64,000 nucleotides of DNA from Verrucomicrobiales bacterium (GTDB lineage: Bacteria > Verrucomicrobiota > Verrucomicrobiae > Limisphaerales > UBA1100), in NCBI GenBank assembly GCA_002721895.1, contig PBLV01000046.1, positions 17,540 through 81,539 on the forward strand, given 5' to 3'. The first letter of the stretch is position 1. Every line of letters begins with the position of its first letter. The translations under genes and the position numbers were made by a program. This document shows positions 50,246 to 58,680 of this stretch, piece after piece. The notes beneath the pieces are model-generated. The model had not been told where the DNA came from. It saw nothing but the letters and a program-made list of their open reading frames with translations, and ran no database searches.

Positions 50246-50797
50246 GTGCCCTACAACGTCTCCGTGAACCGCCGCTGGCTGTGGATACTCCTCGCGCTCG
50301 CCGTGCTCGACACCGGTGCTTACCTCTGGTGGCGTGCCCACAAGCGTGAGCGCTCCTTCGATGCCGAGATCCAGCACGCCGCCGACGCCCACCAGCTCGA
50401 CCCCGCCCTCATCAAAGCCGTCATCTGGCGCGAAAGCCGCTTCGACCCCGACGCTCGCGGTGCCGCCGGCGAGTACGGCCTCATGCAAATACGCGAGACT
50501 GCCGCCCGAGAATGGGCCGAGGCTGTCCGCAACTCCAATTTCCAGCCCGAACATCTTCTTGATCCCCAAACCAATCTCCTCTCCGGCTCGTGGTATTTAA
50601 AGAAATGGCACGCCCGCGCCCCGCATCCCGACAACCCGCTGCCCTTTGCCCTCGCCGCCTACAATGCCGGCCCCGGCAAGGCCCGCCAATGGGCCAAAGA
50701 CACCAACAGCAGCGCCGAGTTCCTCAAGCGCGTCAACTACCCCTCCACCAAGGATTACATTTTAAAAGTACAAAACCAGTTGCAGCGCTATCGCTGA
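50246..50797 (+). CDS. Lytic transglycosylase, SLT type
   Basis: A 183-residue membrane-anchored murein lyase. An N-terminal helix (RRWLWILLALAVLDTGAYLW) anchors it; the SLT domain has LIKAVIWRESRFDPDARGAA with the catalytic Glu (RES), GEYGLMQIRETAAREWAEA, LLSGSWYLKKWHA, and FALAAYNAGPGKARQWAK (AYNAG). It cleaves glycan strands to 1,6-anhydro ends. The start is GTG 50246, divergent from priA with 76 bases between the two starts. The length is normal for short SLT enzymes. Confidence 0.9.
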   Translation: MPYNVSVNRRWLWILLALAVLDTGAYLWWRAHKRERSFDAEIQHAADAHQLDPALIKAVIWRESRFDPDARGAAGEYGLMQIRETAAREWAEAVRNSNFQPEHLLDPQTNLLSGSWYLKKWHARAPHPDNPLPFALAAYNAGPGKARQWAKDTNSSAEFLKRVNYPSTKDYILKVQNQLQRYR

Positions 50798-50827
50798 TAT
50801 GGAGCACGGCGGCGATGCACAATCCAA

Positions 50828-51517
50828 TCAATCCACCGTGATCCCCCGCAACCGAGCCTCCAGTTCCTTCCTGCAGTCTTCACGCCCTCCATCACCCAGA
50901 CTACTTGGCACTTCCAGCGGCATGCCAAAGCGCACGTCACAACGCGTAAAAGGAAGCGGCAACTGAAACCCATCCCAGCTCTTGAAGCACTTCTTCCAAT
51001 AAATCCGGGCCGACGTTGGCACGATAACGTGACCGGTCATCTGCGCCAGTGCCACCGCTCCCTCCTGCGCGTGATAACGCGGCCCTCGGGGCCCGTCCGG
51101 CGTTATAGCCAAGTCACAACCCTCCTCCGCGCATGCCGCCATCTCGCGCACCGCCTGAGCTCCTCGCCTGCTGGACGATCCTCGTACCGCCCGCACTCCA
51201 AATCGTCGAAGAACATCCGCCAGCAACGCCCCATCCCGGCTCGCGCTCACCAACGCCGCCAGTCGGCGCCTCGGTTGCCGAGAGAGCACATGCCGCTGAA
51301 AAACCGGTAGCGCCAACGCCAGCCGGTTGTGCCACAGACAGAAAATCACTGGCCGAACTTCCCCCCCATCAAACACTCCCGACTCATCCTCAAGACGCAT
51401 TCGCCACGTCGCATTAAATGCCCGAACCACCCATGAGATACTCAGCCCAGCAACCCGCCCATGCCATTGAAGAGGCCGATATGTCGCTCGCCCCGGCACT
51501 GTGGCTTCACCATTCAT
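50828..51517 (-). CDS. Lysophospholipid acyltransferase-like protein (DUF374 type)
   Basis: A 229-residue protein related to the acyltransferases near KDO transferase genes. VIFCLWHNRLALALPVFQRH carries the catalytic-type His and Asn (LWHNR), LVSASRDGALLADVLRRFGV the next block, then GSSSRRGAQAVREMAACAEE and DLAITPDGPRGPRYHAQEG (the PDGPRGP acyl-acceptor motif). It probably acylates a lipid A or phospholipid intermediate on the inner side of the membrane. Its start overlaps the ruvA stop by 4 bases, an odd partner for an acyltransferase. Confidence 0.85.
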   Translation of the reverse strand: MNGEATVPGRATYRPLQWHGRVAGLSISWVVRAFNATWRMRLEDESGVFDGGEVRPVIFCLWHNRLALALPVFQRHVLSRQPRRRLAALVSASRDGALLADVLRRFGVRAVRGSSSRRGAQAVREMAACAEEGCDLAITPDGPRGPRYHAQEGAVALAQMTGHVIVPTSARIYWKKCFKSWDGFQLPLPFTRCDVRFGMPLEVPSSLGDGGREDCRKELEARLRGITVD

Positions 51518-52116
51518 TTGCCCTTGGAAAGCGCTGCCCGAACAATTTCATCCACCGGCTTGTCCGGCCCCAACATGATGACTGCCCCTCGCACCGCGTC
51601 CTGTGCCTCCCGCGGCTTCGATCCTAATGCCACCAATGCCGCCACAGCGTCCGCCACCTTTTGTTCATCCACGGTCAACGTCGACGCTTCCCTCTCCGAT
51701 CGCTGTGGTTCATCACCGAGCTTATCTTTCAGCTCAACCACGATTCGCTCCGCGGTTTTTTTGCCCACGCCGCTGATGCTCGAGAGCGCTTTCACATCGC
51801 CTTCGGCGACCGCCGCCCTAAGCGACGCCGCCGTGGTGCCGCTCAAAACATTCAACGCGATCTTCGGACCAATGCCGCTCACATGGCGAATCAGCAGGCG
51901 AAACAAATCGCGCTCGCCGTCGGTCATAAATCCGTAAAGCACATGGGCATCATCGCGGATCGAAAGATGCGTCAGCAGTTTCACTTCGCCGCCGGTCGCC
52001 GGCAGTTTGTCGAAGGAAGACAGCGGAATGAACACCTCGTAGCCCACGCCGGCCGCTTCCACCACCACCTGCGTGGGCAGCGCCTCGGCCAGTGTTCCTC
52101 GAAGATAACCAATCAT
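51514..52116 (-). CDS. ruvA: Holliday junction helicase subunit RuvA
   Basis: A 200-residue DNA-binding protein that holds four-way junctions for RuvB. Domain I: MIGYLRGTLAEALPTQVVVE and GYEVFIPLSSFDKLP; domain II with two helix-hairpin-helix motifs: LIRHVSGIGPKIALNVLSG and ALSSISGVGKKTAERIVVEL; domain III: VADAVAALVALGSKPREAQD. The length is usual. It follows ruvC after 9 bases and overlaps the acyltransferase gene by 4. ruvB is not in the window. Confidence 0.95.
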   Translation of the reverse strand: MIGYLRGTLAEALPTQVVVEAAGVGYEVFIPLSSFDKLPATGGEVKLLTHLSIRDDAHVLYGFMTDGERDLFRLLIRHVSGIGPKIALNVLSGTTAASLRAAVAEGDVKALSSISGVGKKTAERIVVELKDKLGDEPQRSEREASTLTVDEQKVADAVAALVALGSKPREAQDAVRGAVIMLGPDKPVDEIVRAALSKGK

Positions 52117-52125
52117 GCGCGCCGT

Positions 52126-52683
52126 TTAAATTTTCTGAGCCGGCTCAATGGCAAAACGTTTGTTCAAGTGGGCAAACGTCAGTGCAAGCGCCAGCGCGTC
52201 GGCGGCGTCCGGCGCCGGCAACTCCTCCAGAACCAGCATCCGCTGCACCATCTTGGCCACCGCAAGTTTTTGGGCGTTGCCGTAACCGACAATGGACTGC
52301 TTCACCTTTCGCGGCGCAATCTCCACAATTTCCAGTCCCGCCTCCGCGAGCACAGCCAAGGCCGCTCCGCGCGCTTCGCCCATTGTCAGTGCTGTCTTGG
52401 GATTTTGCGCATAAAACAAACCTTCAATCGCGCAAGCCGTCGGCGAATGTTTTTGAATCACTTCACGGAGCACGGTCGAAATAGCCACGAGGCATTCACT
52501 GCGCCGCAACCGCGCCGGGCACTTGATGGTGCCCTGCACCAATGTTTGAGGATCGCCCTTGCCCAGACGGATGACACCATAGCCCGTGCCGCGTAGCGAA
52601 GGATCCACGCCGAGAATGATTTGATGATCAAATGCTTCCGCGCCGGCCGCCGTGCTGACAGGCGCGCGGCGTTTGCCACTCAC
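52126..52683 (-). CDS. ruvC: Holliday junction endonuclease RuvC
   Basis: A junction resolvase of about 185 residues. IILGVDPSLRGTGYGVIRLG holds the first catalytic Asp, PTACAIEGLFYAQNPKTALT the Glu, and LEELPAPDAADALALALTFA the last two Asp residues. KQSIVGYGNAQKLAVAKMVQ is the family Lys-rich helix. GTG 52683 is chosen because AGGA lies four bases upstream and it keeps the protein near normal size; GTG 52725 would add 14 residues. The longer open frame runs into the terpene-cyclase-like gene. It cuts Holliday junctions with RuvAB. Confidence 0.92.
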   Translation of the reverse strand: MSGKRRAPVSTAAGAEAFDHQIILGVDPSLRGTGYGVIRLGKGDPQTLVQGTIKCPARLRRSECLVAISTVLREVIQKHSPTACAIEGLFYAQNPKTALTMGEARGAALAVLAEAGLEIVEIAPRKVKQSIVGYGNAQKLAVAKMVQRMLVLEELPAPDAADALALALTFAHLNKRFAIEPAQKI

Positions 52684-52733
52684 GCGTTCCTGCAGCTCCT
52701 CGAATTGCCGGGCGGAAATCCCCACGCCGCAGC

Positions 52734-53837
52734 TTAATTGCTTTTGGGCTTGGGCGCGAGCTTCGAAGTGAGCACCCCACTTTTCATCAACGCCAACAAT
52801 GGATACGCCGTACCGCTGTAGGTGATGTAGTGGGCTTTGTCGGTGTTTAATGAACGGGTCCACCAGCGGCCGCTTTCGCGTTGGTTGGCGAGGAGCCACT
52901 GAATGCCTTTTTGCAGGCGAGGATCGTTGGCCGGCACGCCGGCTTCGCGCAGGACGAGCACGGCAAGGCCGGTCATGTGACCGTCGCTAGGCGGGTTTTT
53001 GAATTCCGGCTCGGCGCGCAATTTATTTGCACGGTTGCCCCGGCCCCATTTTTCCGGCGCCGAAAAGGTGCGGATGGACCAACCGCCGTCCTTGCGTTGA
53101 TGGCTCCACAACAGTTCCATCAATTCCGCGCGGCGTTTTTCCGGCAGCAGATCCTTCATGCGCGCGGCGGTCCACAGCAGCACCACGCTGCCGTAGTCAT
53201 TGGGCGGCGCGGTTTCGCGCAGGTATTTTTGCAGCGACGCCACACCGGCCTTCATTTTTTCATCCTTCAATTCCGCGCGCCAACTTGGCGCTGCCGCCAC
53301 CGCCATCGCGGCCACGGTGGCTTCCTGAAAGGCACTCGATTCAAACGGCGGCCAACAGTCCAGCGAACCCCACGTGCCACTTTTGCGCTGGATGGTGAAC
53401 ATCAGCTCGAGCGCGGACTTTGTTTCCGCCGAAAGTTTTTTGGTCACGTGCCGGTCCCATTCCGCCAAACCGGCGGCAATGTAAATCACCTGCGCGGGCT
53501 TGGTGCTTTTGTCGAGAGCCGCAACCGATTGCTTGGCCAAGCCGGACAGCTCGTCGGTGAGTAGTTCATGAATCTCCGTGTTCGGCTTGCCGAGGAGCGG
53601 AGTCAGCTCGGGGCGAATCTGCATGTAGGTGCCGGTGGTGTGGCAGGTCACGCAACCGCGCTTGCGCGTCCATGCCACGGCGCCCTGCTCGAGGTAGTGG
53701 TCGGCTTTCTCGAGCGAAAACTGCTTGGCGATCGCCTCGTCCGCGGAGGCGGCGGGTACGGTGATTTTTTCCGATTGATATTGTGGCGTCGCGGCAAAGA
53801 GTGCCGGAGCGACAAACAGGAACAGGATTTTTTTCAT
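52734..53837 (-). CDS. Secreted heme-motif protein with squalene-cyclase-like toroid fold
   Basis: A 367-residue exported protein. Signal MKKILFLFVAPALFAA; a single c-type heme motif GCVTCHTTG (Cys62, Cys65, His66) near the N-terminus; then alpha-toroid repeats in the style of terpene cyclases and prenyltransferases: LMFTIQRKSGTWGSLDCWPP, LMELLWSHQRKDGGWSIRTF and GIQWLLANQRESGRWWTRSL (QxxxGxW). A cyclase active-site DxDD is not seen, so this is likely a non-enzymatic scaffold or a different activity. Its ATG overlaps the DUF1501 gene stop by 4 bases; it is the last gene of the PSD1/DUF1501 chain. Confidence 0.82.
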   Translation of the reverse strand: MKKILFLFVAPALFAATPQYQSEKITVPAASADEAIAKQFSLEKADHYLEQGAVAWTRKRGCVTCHTTGTYMQIRPELTPLLGKPNTEIHELLTDELSGLAKQSVAALDKSTKPAQVIYIAAGLAEWDRHVTKKLSAETKSALELMFTIQRKSGTWGSLDCWPPFESSAFQEATVAAMAVAAAPSWRAELKDEKMKAGVASLQKYLRETAPPNDYGSVVLLWTAARMKDLLPEKRRAELMELLWSHQRKDGGWSIRTFSAPEKWGRGNRANKLRAEPEFKNPPSDGHMTGLAVLVLREAGVPANDPRLQKGIQWLLANQRESGRWWTRSLNTDKAHYITYSGTAYPLLALMKSGVLTSKLAPKPKSN

Positions 53838-55213
53838 GCTAATATTTCGTGGGCCACATGGCCGAAGACATCCGTGAGGCGGAAGTCGCGGCCGGCGTGG
53901 CGGTAGGTGAGTTTTTCGTGGTCGATGCCAAGCAGGTGCAGGAGCGTGGCGTGGACGTCGTGGATGTGCATCTTGTCGCGCTCGGCATAAAAGCCGTAGT
54001 CGTCGGTGGCGCCGTGGGCGAAACCGCCTTTCACGCCGGCGCCGGCCATCCACATGGTGAAGCCCCACGGGTTATGGTCGCGCCCGTCCATGCCGGCGCC
54101 CTGCACGGTGGGCGTGCGGCCGAATTCACCGCTCCACAGCACGAGCGTGTCGTCGAGCAGCCCGCGCGCCTTGAGGTCTGTGAGCAGACCGGCGATGGGT
54201 TTATCGACCTCGGCGGCTTTCTCGGTGTGGCCGGCCTTGAGGTTGCCGTGTTGATCCCATTGCACTTTGCTGTCGCTGTGGGAAACCTGCACAAATCGCA
54301 CGCCGCGCTCGGCAAAGCGGCGGGCCATCAGGCATTGCCGGCCGAAATCCTCGGTGACGGCGTTGTCCATTCCATAAAGTTTGCGGGTGGCCTCGGTTTC
54401 GCCGGTGATGTCCTGAATCTCAGGCATCGAGGTCTGCATGCGATAGGCGAGCTCGAAGGAATTGATGCGGCTTTCGAGCACGGGGTTGGGCGTGTCGGCA
54501 AGATGATCCTGATTGAGCTGCTTGAGGAAATCGAGCTGCGTGCGTTGCTGGCCGTCGGTCCACTTTGGGTTTTTGATGTGATGCACTTTGGCATCCTTGG
54601 CCTTGAGGCTGGCGTTGCCGATGGGCGTGCCGCCGTAGTGCGCGGGCAGGAATGCGCTGCCCCAGTTGTTCAGGCCGCCGTGGGCGAGCGTGGGGCAAAT
54701 GGTGACGAAGGACGGCAGGTTTTCGTTTTCCGTGCCAAGCCCGTAGCCGACCCACGCGCCCATGCTCGGTCGCACGAAGTTGTCCGCGCCGGTGTGCAGC
54801 TTGAGCAACGCGCCGCCGTGGGCGGGGTTGGTGCCGTGCGCGCCGTGGATGAAACAGATGTCATCGACATGCCGTGCGACATTGGGAAACAGCTCGCTGA
54901 CCTTGTGCCCGCTCTGGCCATACGGCTTGAACTTCCACGGCGAGGCAAGGAGGTTGCCGGTCTTGGCAAAGGTGACCTTCGGCTTGGCAAACGGCAACGG
55001 TTTGCCGTGATCGCGCTGCAGCAACGGCTTGTACTCAAAAGTGTCCATGTGCGCCGGACCGCCTTTCATGAACAGGAAAATGACGCGCTTGGCCCGCGGC
55101 CGGAAATGCGGACGCCGAGCCGCCAGCGGATTCTCCGCCTGCAACATCGAGGTCAACGCCAACGAGCCGAAGCCGAGGGCGGACTGTTTGAGCATGTCAC
55201 GGCGCGTGGTCAT
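53834..55213 (-). CDS. DUF1501 secreted protein, downstream copy
   Basis: A 459-residue DUF1501 protein. The Tat signal is TTRRDMLKQSALGFGSLALT. Landmarks: FLFMKGGPAHMDTFEYKPLL, FIHGAHGTNPAHGGALLKLH, GTENENLPSFVTICPTLAHG, ARRFAERGVRFVQVSHSDSK, LWSGEFGRTPTVQGAGMDGR and KLTYRHAGRDFRLTDVFGHV. The order matches the other two DUF1501 genes at 57295 and 61238. The family shares the alkaline-phosphatase fold; Asp, His and Glu positions are retained here (DTF, GEFGRTP, HD). It is coupled to the PSD1 gene upstream and the heme gene downstream by 4-base overlaps. Confidence 0.9.
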   Translation of the reverse strand: MTTRRDMLKQSALGFGSLALTSMLQAENPLAARRPHFRPRAKRVIFLFMKGGPAHMDTFEYKPLLQRDHGKPLPFAKPKVTFAKTGNLLASPWKFKPYGQSGHKVSELFPNVARHVDDICFIHGAHGTNPAHGGALLKLHTGADNFVRPSMGAWVGYGLGTENENLPSFVTICPTLAHGGLNNWGSAFLPAHYGGTPIGNASLKAKDAKVHHIKNPKWTDGQQRTQLDFLKQLNQDHLADTPNPVLESRINSFELAYRMQTSMPEIQDITGETEATRKLYGMDNAVTEDFGRQCLMARRFAERGVRFVQVSHSDSKVQWDQHGNLKAGHTEKAAEVDKPIAGLLTDLKARGLLDDTLVLWSGEFGRTPTVQGAGMDGRDHNPWGFTMWMAGAGVKGGFAHGATDDYGFYAERDKMHIHDVHATLLHLLGIDHEKLTYRHAGRDFRLTDVFGHVAHEILA

Positions 55214-57237
55214 TTTAGGTAAAGGAACTCATTCGACGCCACCAACGCCTGCGCCAATGCCTGCCAGCTGGCTTCGCGGTCCTGGGCGAAGTTGTTGATG
55301 AACGCCACGGCACGTTCGGTTTCCTTGGCGGTAGGAGCACGGTGATAAATCTTGGCGTACAACTGCTCGGCGCGTTGGGCGTTGGTCAGCTTTTTCTCCT
55401 TCAACAAATCCTTGGCCATCGCCTCAGTGGCGCGCAGGACGAGCGGGCTGTTCATCAGGTACAACGCCTGCGGCGCGATGGTGGAATCCGCACGACTGCC
55501 ATTGACCGTGCCGGGATCGGGGAAATCGAATAGCTCGAACAGGTCATACACGTGATTGCGAATCACCGGCAGGTACAAGGCGCGGCGATTGCTCTCGTAC
55601 GTGGTGGCGTCCTCAGAGGTGTGGTTGAAGACGAGTTTGTAATTCTCGAACGTCCACACATAACCGCCCACCTTTTTGTCGAGCAATCCGGCCAGCTCCA
55701 GCAACGAATCCCGCAGCGGCTCAGCCTCCAACCGGCGCAACGGCGCGCGGGAAAGAAGCACGTTGTTTGGATCCGCCTTCAACGCGGCAGGTGAAGCGGT
55801 GGTGCTCATCTGGTACGTGGCGCTGGTGAGGATGAGTGTGTTGAGTTTCTTAATGGACCAGCCGTTGTCCATGAACCACCACGCCAGCCAGTCGAGCAAC
55901 TCGGGGTGCGACGGCGGCTCGCCTTGGAATCCAAAATTGTCCGTGGTCGCCACCAGTCCGCGCCCGAAATGCCAGCGCCACACGCGGTTCACCATCACGC
56001 GCGCGGTGAGCGGATTCTTTTTATCGGCAATCCACTTCGCCAATGCCAATCGTCCACTGGCGTCGCCAGTCAACGGTTTGCCATTGGACAACACTTGCGG
56101 AAACCGCCGCTGCTGCTTGTCCTTCGCCGGCGTGTTGTGATCGCCGCGCATAAACACCGGTAGCTCGGTCGTATTGCCGTCCATCACCCCCATCGCGCTG
56201 GGCAACAGCGGCGGGTTGGCCTCGATCTGCTTCAACGCCGCGCGCAGCTTGGTCAATTCATCCTTCGTCGGCTTCGGATATTTTTCCTCCGGCTTTGCGG
56301 GCAGCTTCTCCACCTTCAATGAAACAAGCAGCTGCGCGTTCGCCTTGTCTGTGAACGCGCTGATCACTTTCTTTTGCGCGGCCACCAGCGCGTCGTGTTT
56401 CGCACGCAATTGTTTCTCGGCCGGCGTGGCGACCGGATTCTCGTGCCACTTGGCGATGGTCTTCAGGCTTTCCATCGTCTTGGTGCTCTTGAAAATGCCC
56501 GCAAGCGCGTAGTAATCGGCGGTGGGGATGGGATCAAACTTGTGATCGTGGCAACGCGCGCAGCCGAGCGTCAGGCCGAGCAGCGATTTGCCGAGCGTGT
56601 CGATCTGCTCATCGATGATATCCATCTCCATCTTCACCTTGTCCGGCTCGGCCAAAACCTTGGGCCCGAGCGACAGGTAACCGGTGGCGATAAACAACTC
56701 CCGCCGCCGCGCCTCGTCCTCCGCTGTCATCCGATCACCGGCGATTTGCTCGATGAGAAACTGGTCGTACGGCTTGTCGGCATTGAACGCCGCCACCACG
56801 TAATCGCGATACCGCCACGCATTGGCGTGCGCCGCGTTTTCGTCCAGCCCGTTGCTGTCCGCGTAGCGCACCACATCCAGCCAATGCCGCGCCCAACGCT
56901 CGCCATACTGCGGCGTGGCCAGCAGTTTGGTGATTAACGATTCCGTATTTTCGATTTTACCCGAGGGCGGCAAACCGGTGAGTGCGTAATGAATCCGCCG
57001 CTGCAAATCCCGCGCCGAGGCGGCCGGAGCGGGTTGCAGCCCGGCTTTCTCCAGTCGAGCCAGAATGAAATGATCTAAACCGTTTTCCGGCCAAGCTTTC
57101 GCCTTTACCGCCGGCAACGCCGGCCGTGTCACCGGCTGAAACGCCCAATGCTCCCGCCCCTTGGCGAGATCAATTTTCTCCGCCGCCCATAATCCGCCTG
57201 CCAGAAAAGCAGCGGTTATGATCAATGGCAATTTCAT
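55210..57237 (-). CDS. DUF1549/DUF1553 (PSD1-type) secreted protein, compact form
   Basis: A 675-residue exported protein. Signal MKLPLIITAAFLAGGLWA; DUF1549 part with LDHFILARLEKAGLQPAPAA, WARHWLDVVRYADSNGLDEN and a heme-like CARCHDHKFDPI (Cys226, Cys229, His230); DUF1553 part with NPLTARVMVNRVWRWHFGRG, GEPPSHPELLDWLAWWFMDN and RLEAEPLRDSLLELAGLLDK. The N-terminal cytochrome C domain of many relatives is absent. The family is typical of Planctomycetes and Verrucomicrobia and is linked by gene context to sulfated polysaccharide use; the reaction is unknown. Its stop overlaps the DUF1501 gene start. Confidence 0.9.
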   Translation of the reverse strand: MKLPLIITAAFLAGGLWAAEKIDLAKGREHWAFQPVTRPALPAVKAKAWPENGLDHFILARLEKAGLQPAPAASARDLQRRIHYALTGLPPSGKIENTESLITKLLATPQYGERWARHWLDVVRYADSNGLDENAAHANAWRYRDYVVAAFNADKPYDQFLIEQIAGDRMTAEDEARRRELFIATGYLSLGPKVLAEPDKVKMEMDIIDEQIDTLGKSLLGLTLGCARCHDHKFDPIPTADYYALAGIFKSTKTMESLKTIAKWHENPVATPAEKQLRAKHDALVAAQKKVISAFTDKANAQLLVSLKVEKLPAKPEEKYPKPTKDELTKLRAALKQIEANPPLLPSAMGVMDGNTTELPVFMRGDHNTPAKDKQQRRFPQVLSNGKPLTGDASGRLALAKWIADKKNPLTARVMVNRVWRWHFGRGLVATTDNFGFQGEPPSHPELLDWLAWWFMDNGWSIKKLNTLILTSATYQMSTTASPAALKADPNNVLLSRAPLRRLEAEPLRDSLLELAGLLDKKVGGYVWTFENYKLVFNHTSEDATTYESNRRALYLPVIRNHVYDLFELFDFPDPGTVNGSRADSTIAPQALYLMNSPLVLRATEAMAKDLLKEKKLTNAQRAEQLYAKIYHRAPTAKETERAVAFINNFAQDREASWQALAQALVASNEFLYLK

Positions 57238-57294
57238 GGCGATTCAGTCTGGTAATCTTGGACGCTCTATCCGGTTTTTGCACGGCATTTGTTT

Positions 57295-58680
57295 TTACCC
57301 CAACAACTCCTTCACCACATGCCCGTGCACGTCGGTCAGGCGAAAATCGCGACCGGCGTGGCGGTATGTGAGCTTTTCGTGGTCGAGGCCGAGTAGGTGC
57401 AGGAGAGTGGCGTTGAAATCGTGAACGTGGACGCGGTGGTCGGCGGCGAAATAGCCGAATTCATCGGTGGCCCCGTGAATGATACCGGGACGCACGCCAC
57501 CGCCGGCGAGCCACATGGTGAAGCCGTGCGGATGATGATCGCGCCCGCTGCCCTGCGCCATGGGCGTGCGGCCGAATTCGCCGCCCCACACGACGAGCGT
57601 TTCGTCGAGCAATCCGCGCGCCTTGAGATCGCGCAACAGCGCGGCGATGGGGCGATCCACCGCGCGACTGCGAGCAGCGTGTTCACCGGCAATGTTGCCG
57701 TGCGAGTCCCAGCCTTTTTCGAACAACTGCACAAAGCGCACGCCGCGCTCGCACAGACGCCGGGCGAGCAGGCAGTTGTTGGCGAATGACACCTTACCTG
57801 GCTCAGCGCCGTACGCCTTTCTGACACTCTCCGGTTCACTCGCAAGATCGGCCAACTCCGGCACGGAGGTTTGCATGCGAAACGCCAGCTCGTACTGCCG
57901 GATGCGCGCGGCGATGGCGGGATCGCCAACCGCCTCCTGCCGCCATTGGTTGAGCTTGCCGATCAGCTCAATTTGTTTCGCACGCGTGGCGGGGCTGATG
58001 CCGCGCGGGTTTTGCAAATACAACACCGGCGTGCCCTGCGCGCGGAACGGCGTGCCCTGATGTTCCGCCGGCAGAAAGCCCGCGCCCCAGTAACTGTCGA
58101 GCAGCGGCTGCACGTTTTTGCCGGACACCAACACGACAAACGCCGGCAGGTTTTCGTTCTCCGTGCCGAGCCCGTACGAGGTCCACGCGCCCAGCGACGG
58201 CCAGCCGAATCGCACGTTGCCCGTGTTCAAAAACATCACCGCCGGGTCATGGTTGAACGTGTCCGTGTGCAGCGAGCGCACCACCGCGAGTTCATCGACC
58301 ACGCCGGCCACGTGAGGAAACAACTCCGAAACCGAAATGCCGCTTTGGCCGTGCCGCTTGAATTTCCAGGGCGACCCCTTGATCCGCGGAGTGCGCTCCT
58401 TAATCATCGCAAACTGATGGTTCCGGATAATCTCCGCCGGCATCGGCTGCCCGTGACGTTTCGTGAGCAACGGCTTGGGATCAAACGTATCCACATGGCT
58501 CGGCCCGCCGCTCATGAAAAGATAAATGACCCGCTTCGCTTTCGGCGCAAAATGCGGTGCCTGCGCCCCGGCCGCCGCCTCGCCATTTAACAGAGTGCCC
58601 AGTGCCACGCTGCCCAGACCGCCAGCCGATTGCCCGAGAAAGGCGCGGCGCGACAGTTCGGTCTGGAGAGCTTCGTTCAT
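57295..58680 (-). CDS. DUF1501 secreted protein, middle copy
   Basis: A 461-residue DUF1501 protein with Tat signal LSRRAFLGQSAGGLGSVALG. Family blocks: YLFMSGGPSHVDTFDPKPLL, HTDTFNHDPAVMFLNTGNVR, ENENLPAFVVLVSGKNVQPL, ARRLCERGVRFVQLFEKGWD, VWGGEFGRTPMAQGSGRDHH and HDFNATLLHLLGLDHEKLTY. ATG 58680 overlaps the stop of the PSD1-LamG gene by 4 bases; the frame is open to 58821 but lacks family sequence there. The gene is separated from the next PSD1 gene by 57 bases. Confidence 0.9.
   Translation of the reverse strand: MNEALQTELSRRAFLGQSAGGLGSVALGTLLNGEAAAGAQAPHFAPKAKRVIYLFMSGGPSHVDTFDPKPLLTKRHGQPMPAEIIRNHQFAMIKERTPRIKGSPWKFKRHGQSGISVSELFPHVAGVVDELAVVRSLHTDTFNHDPAVMFLNTGNVRFGWPSLGAWTSYGLGTENENLPAFVVLVSGKNVQPLLDSYWGAGFLPAEHQGTPFRAQGTPVLYLQNPRGISPATRAKQIELIGKLNQWRQEAVGDPAIAARIRQYELAFRMQTSVPELADLASEPESVRKAYGAEPGKVSFANNCLLARRLCERGVRFVQLFEKGWDSHGNIAGEHAARSRAVDRPIAALLRDLKARGLLDETLVVWGGEFGRTPMAQGSGRDHHPHGFTMWLAGGGVRPGIIHGATDEFGYFAADHRVHVHDFNATLLHLLGLDHEKLTYRHAGRDFRLTDVHGHVVKELLG

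Noticed and set aside
53849..55222. Open frame of 457 codons on the plus strand opposite a DUF1501 gene
   Set aside because: It mirrors the real minus-strand gene, has no family motif or signal, and owes its length to GC-rich third positions.
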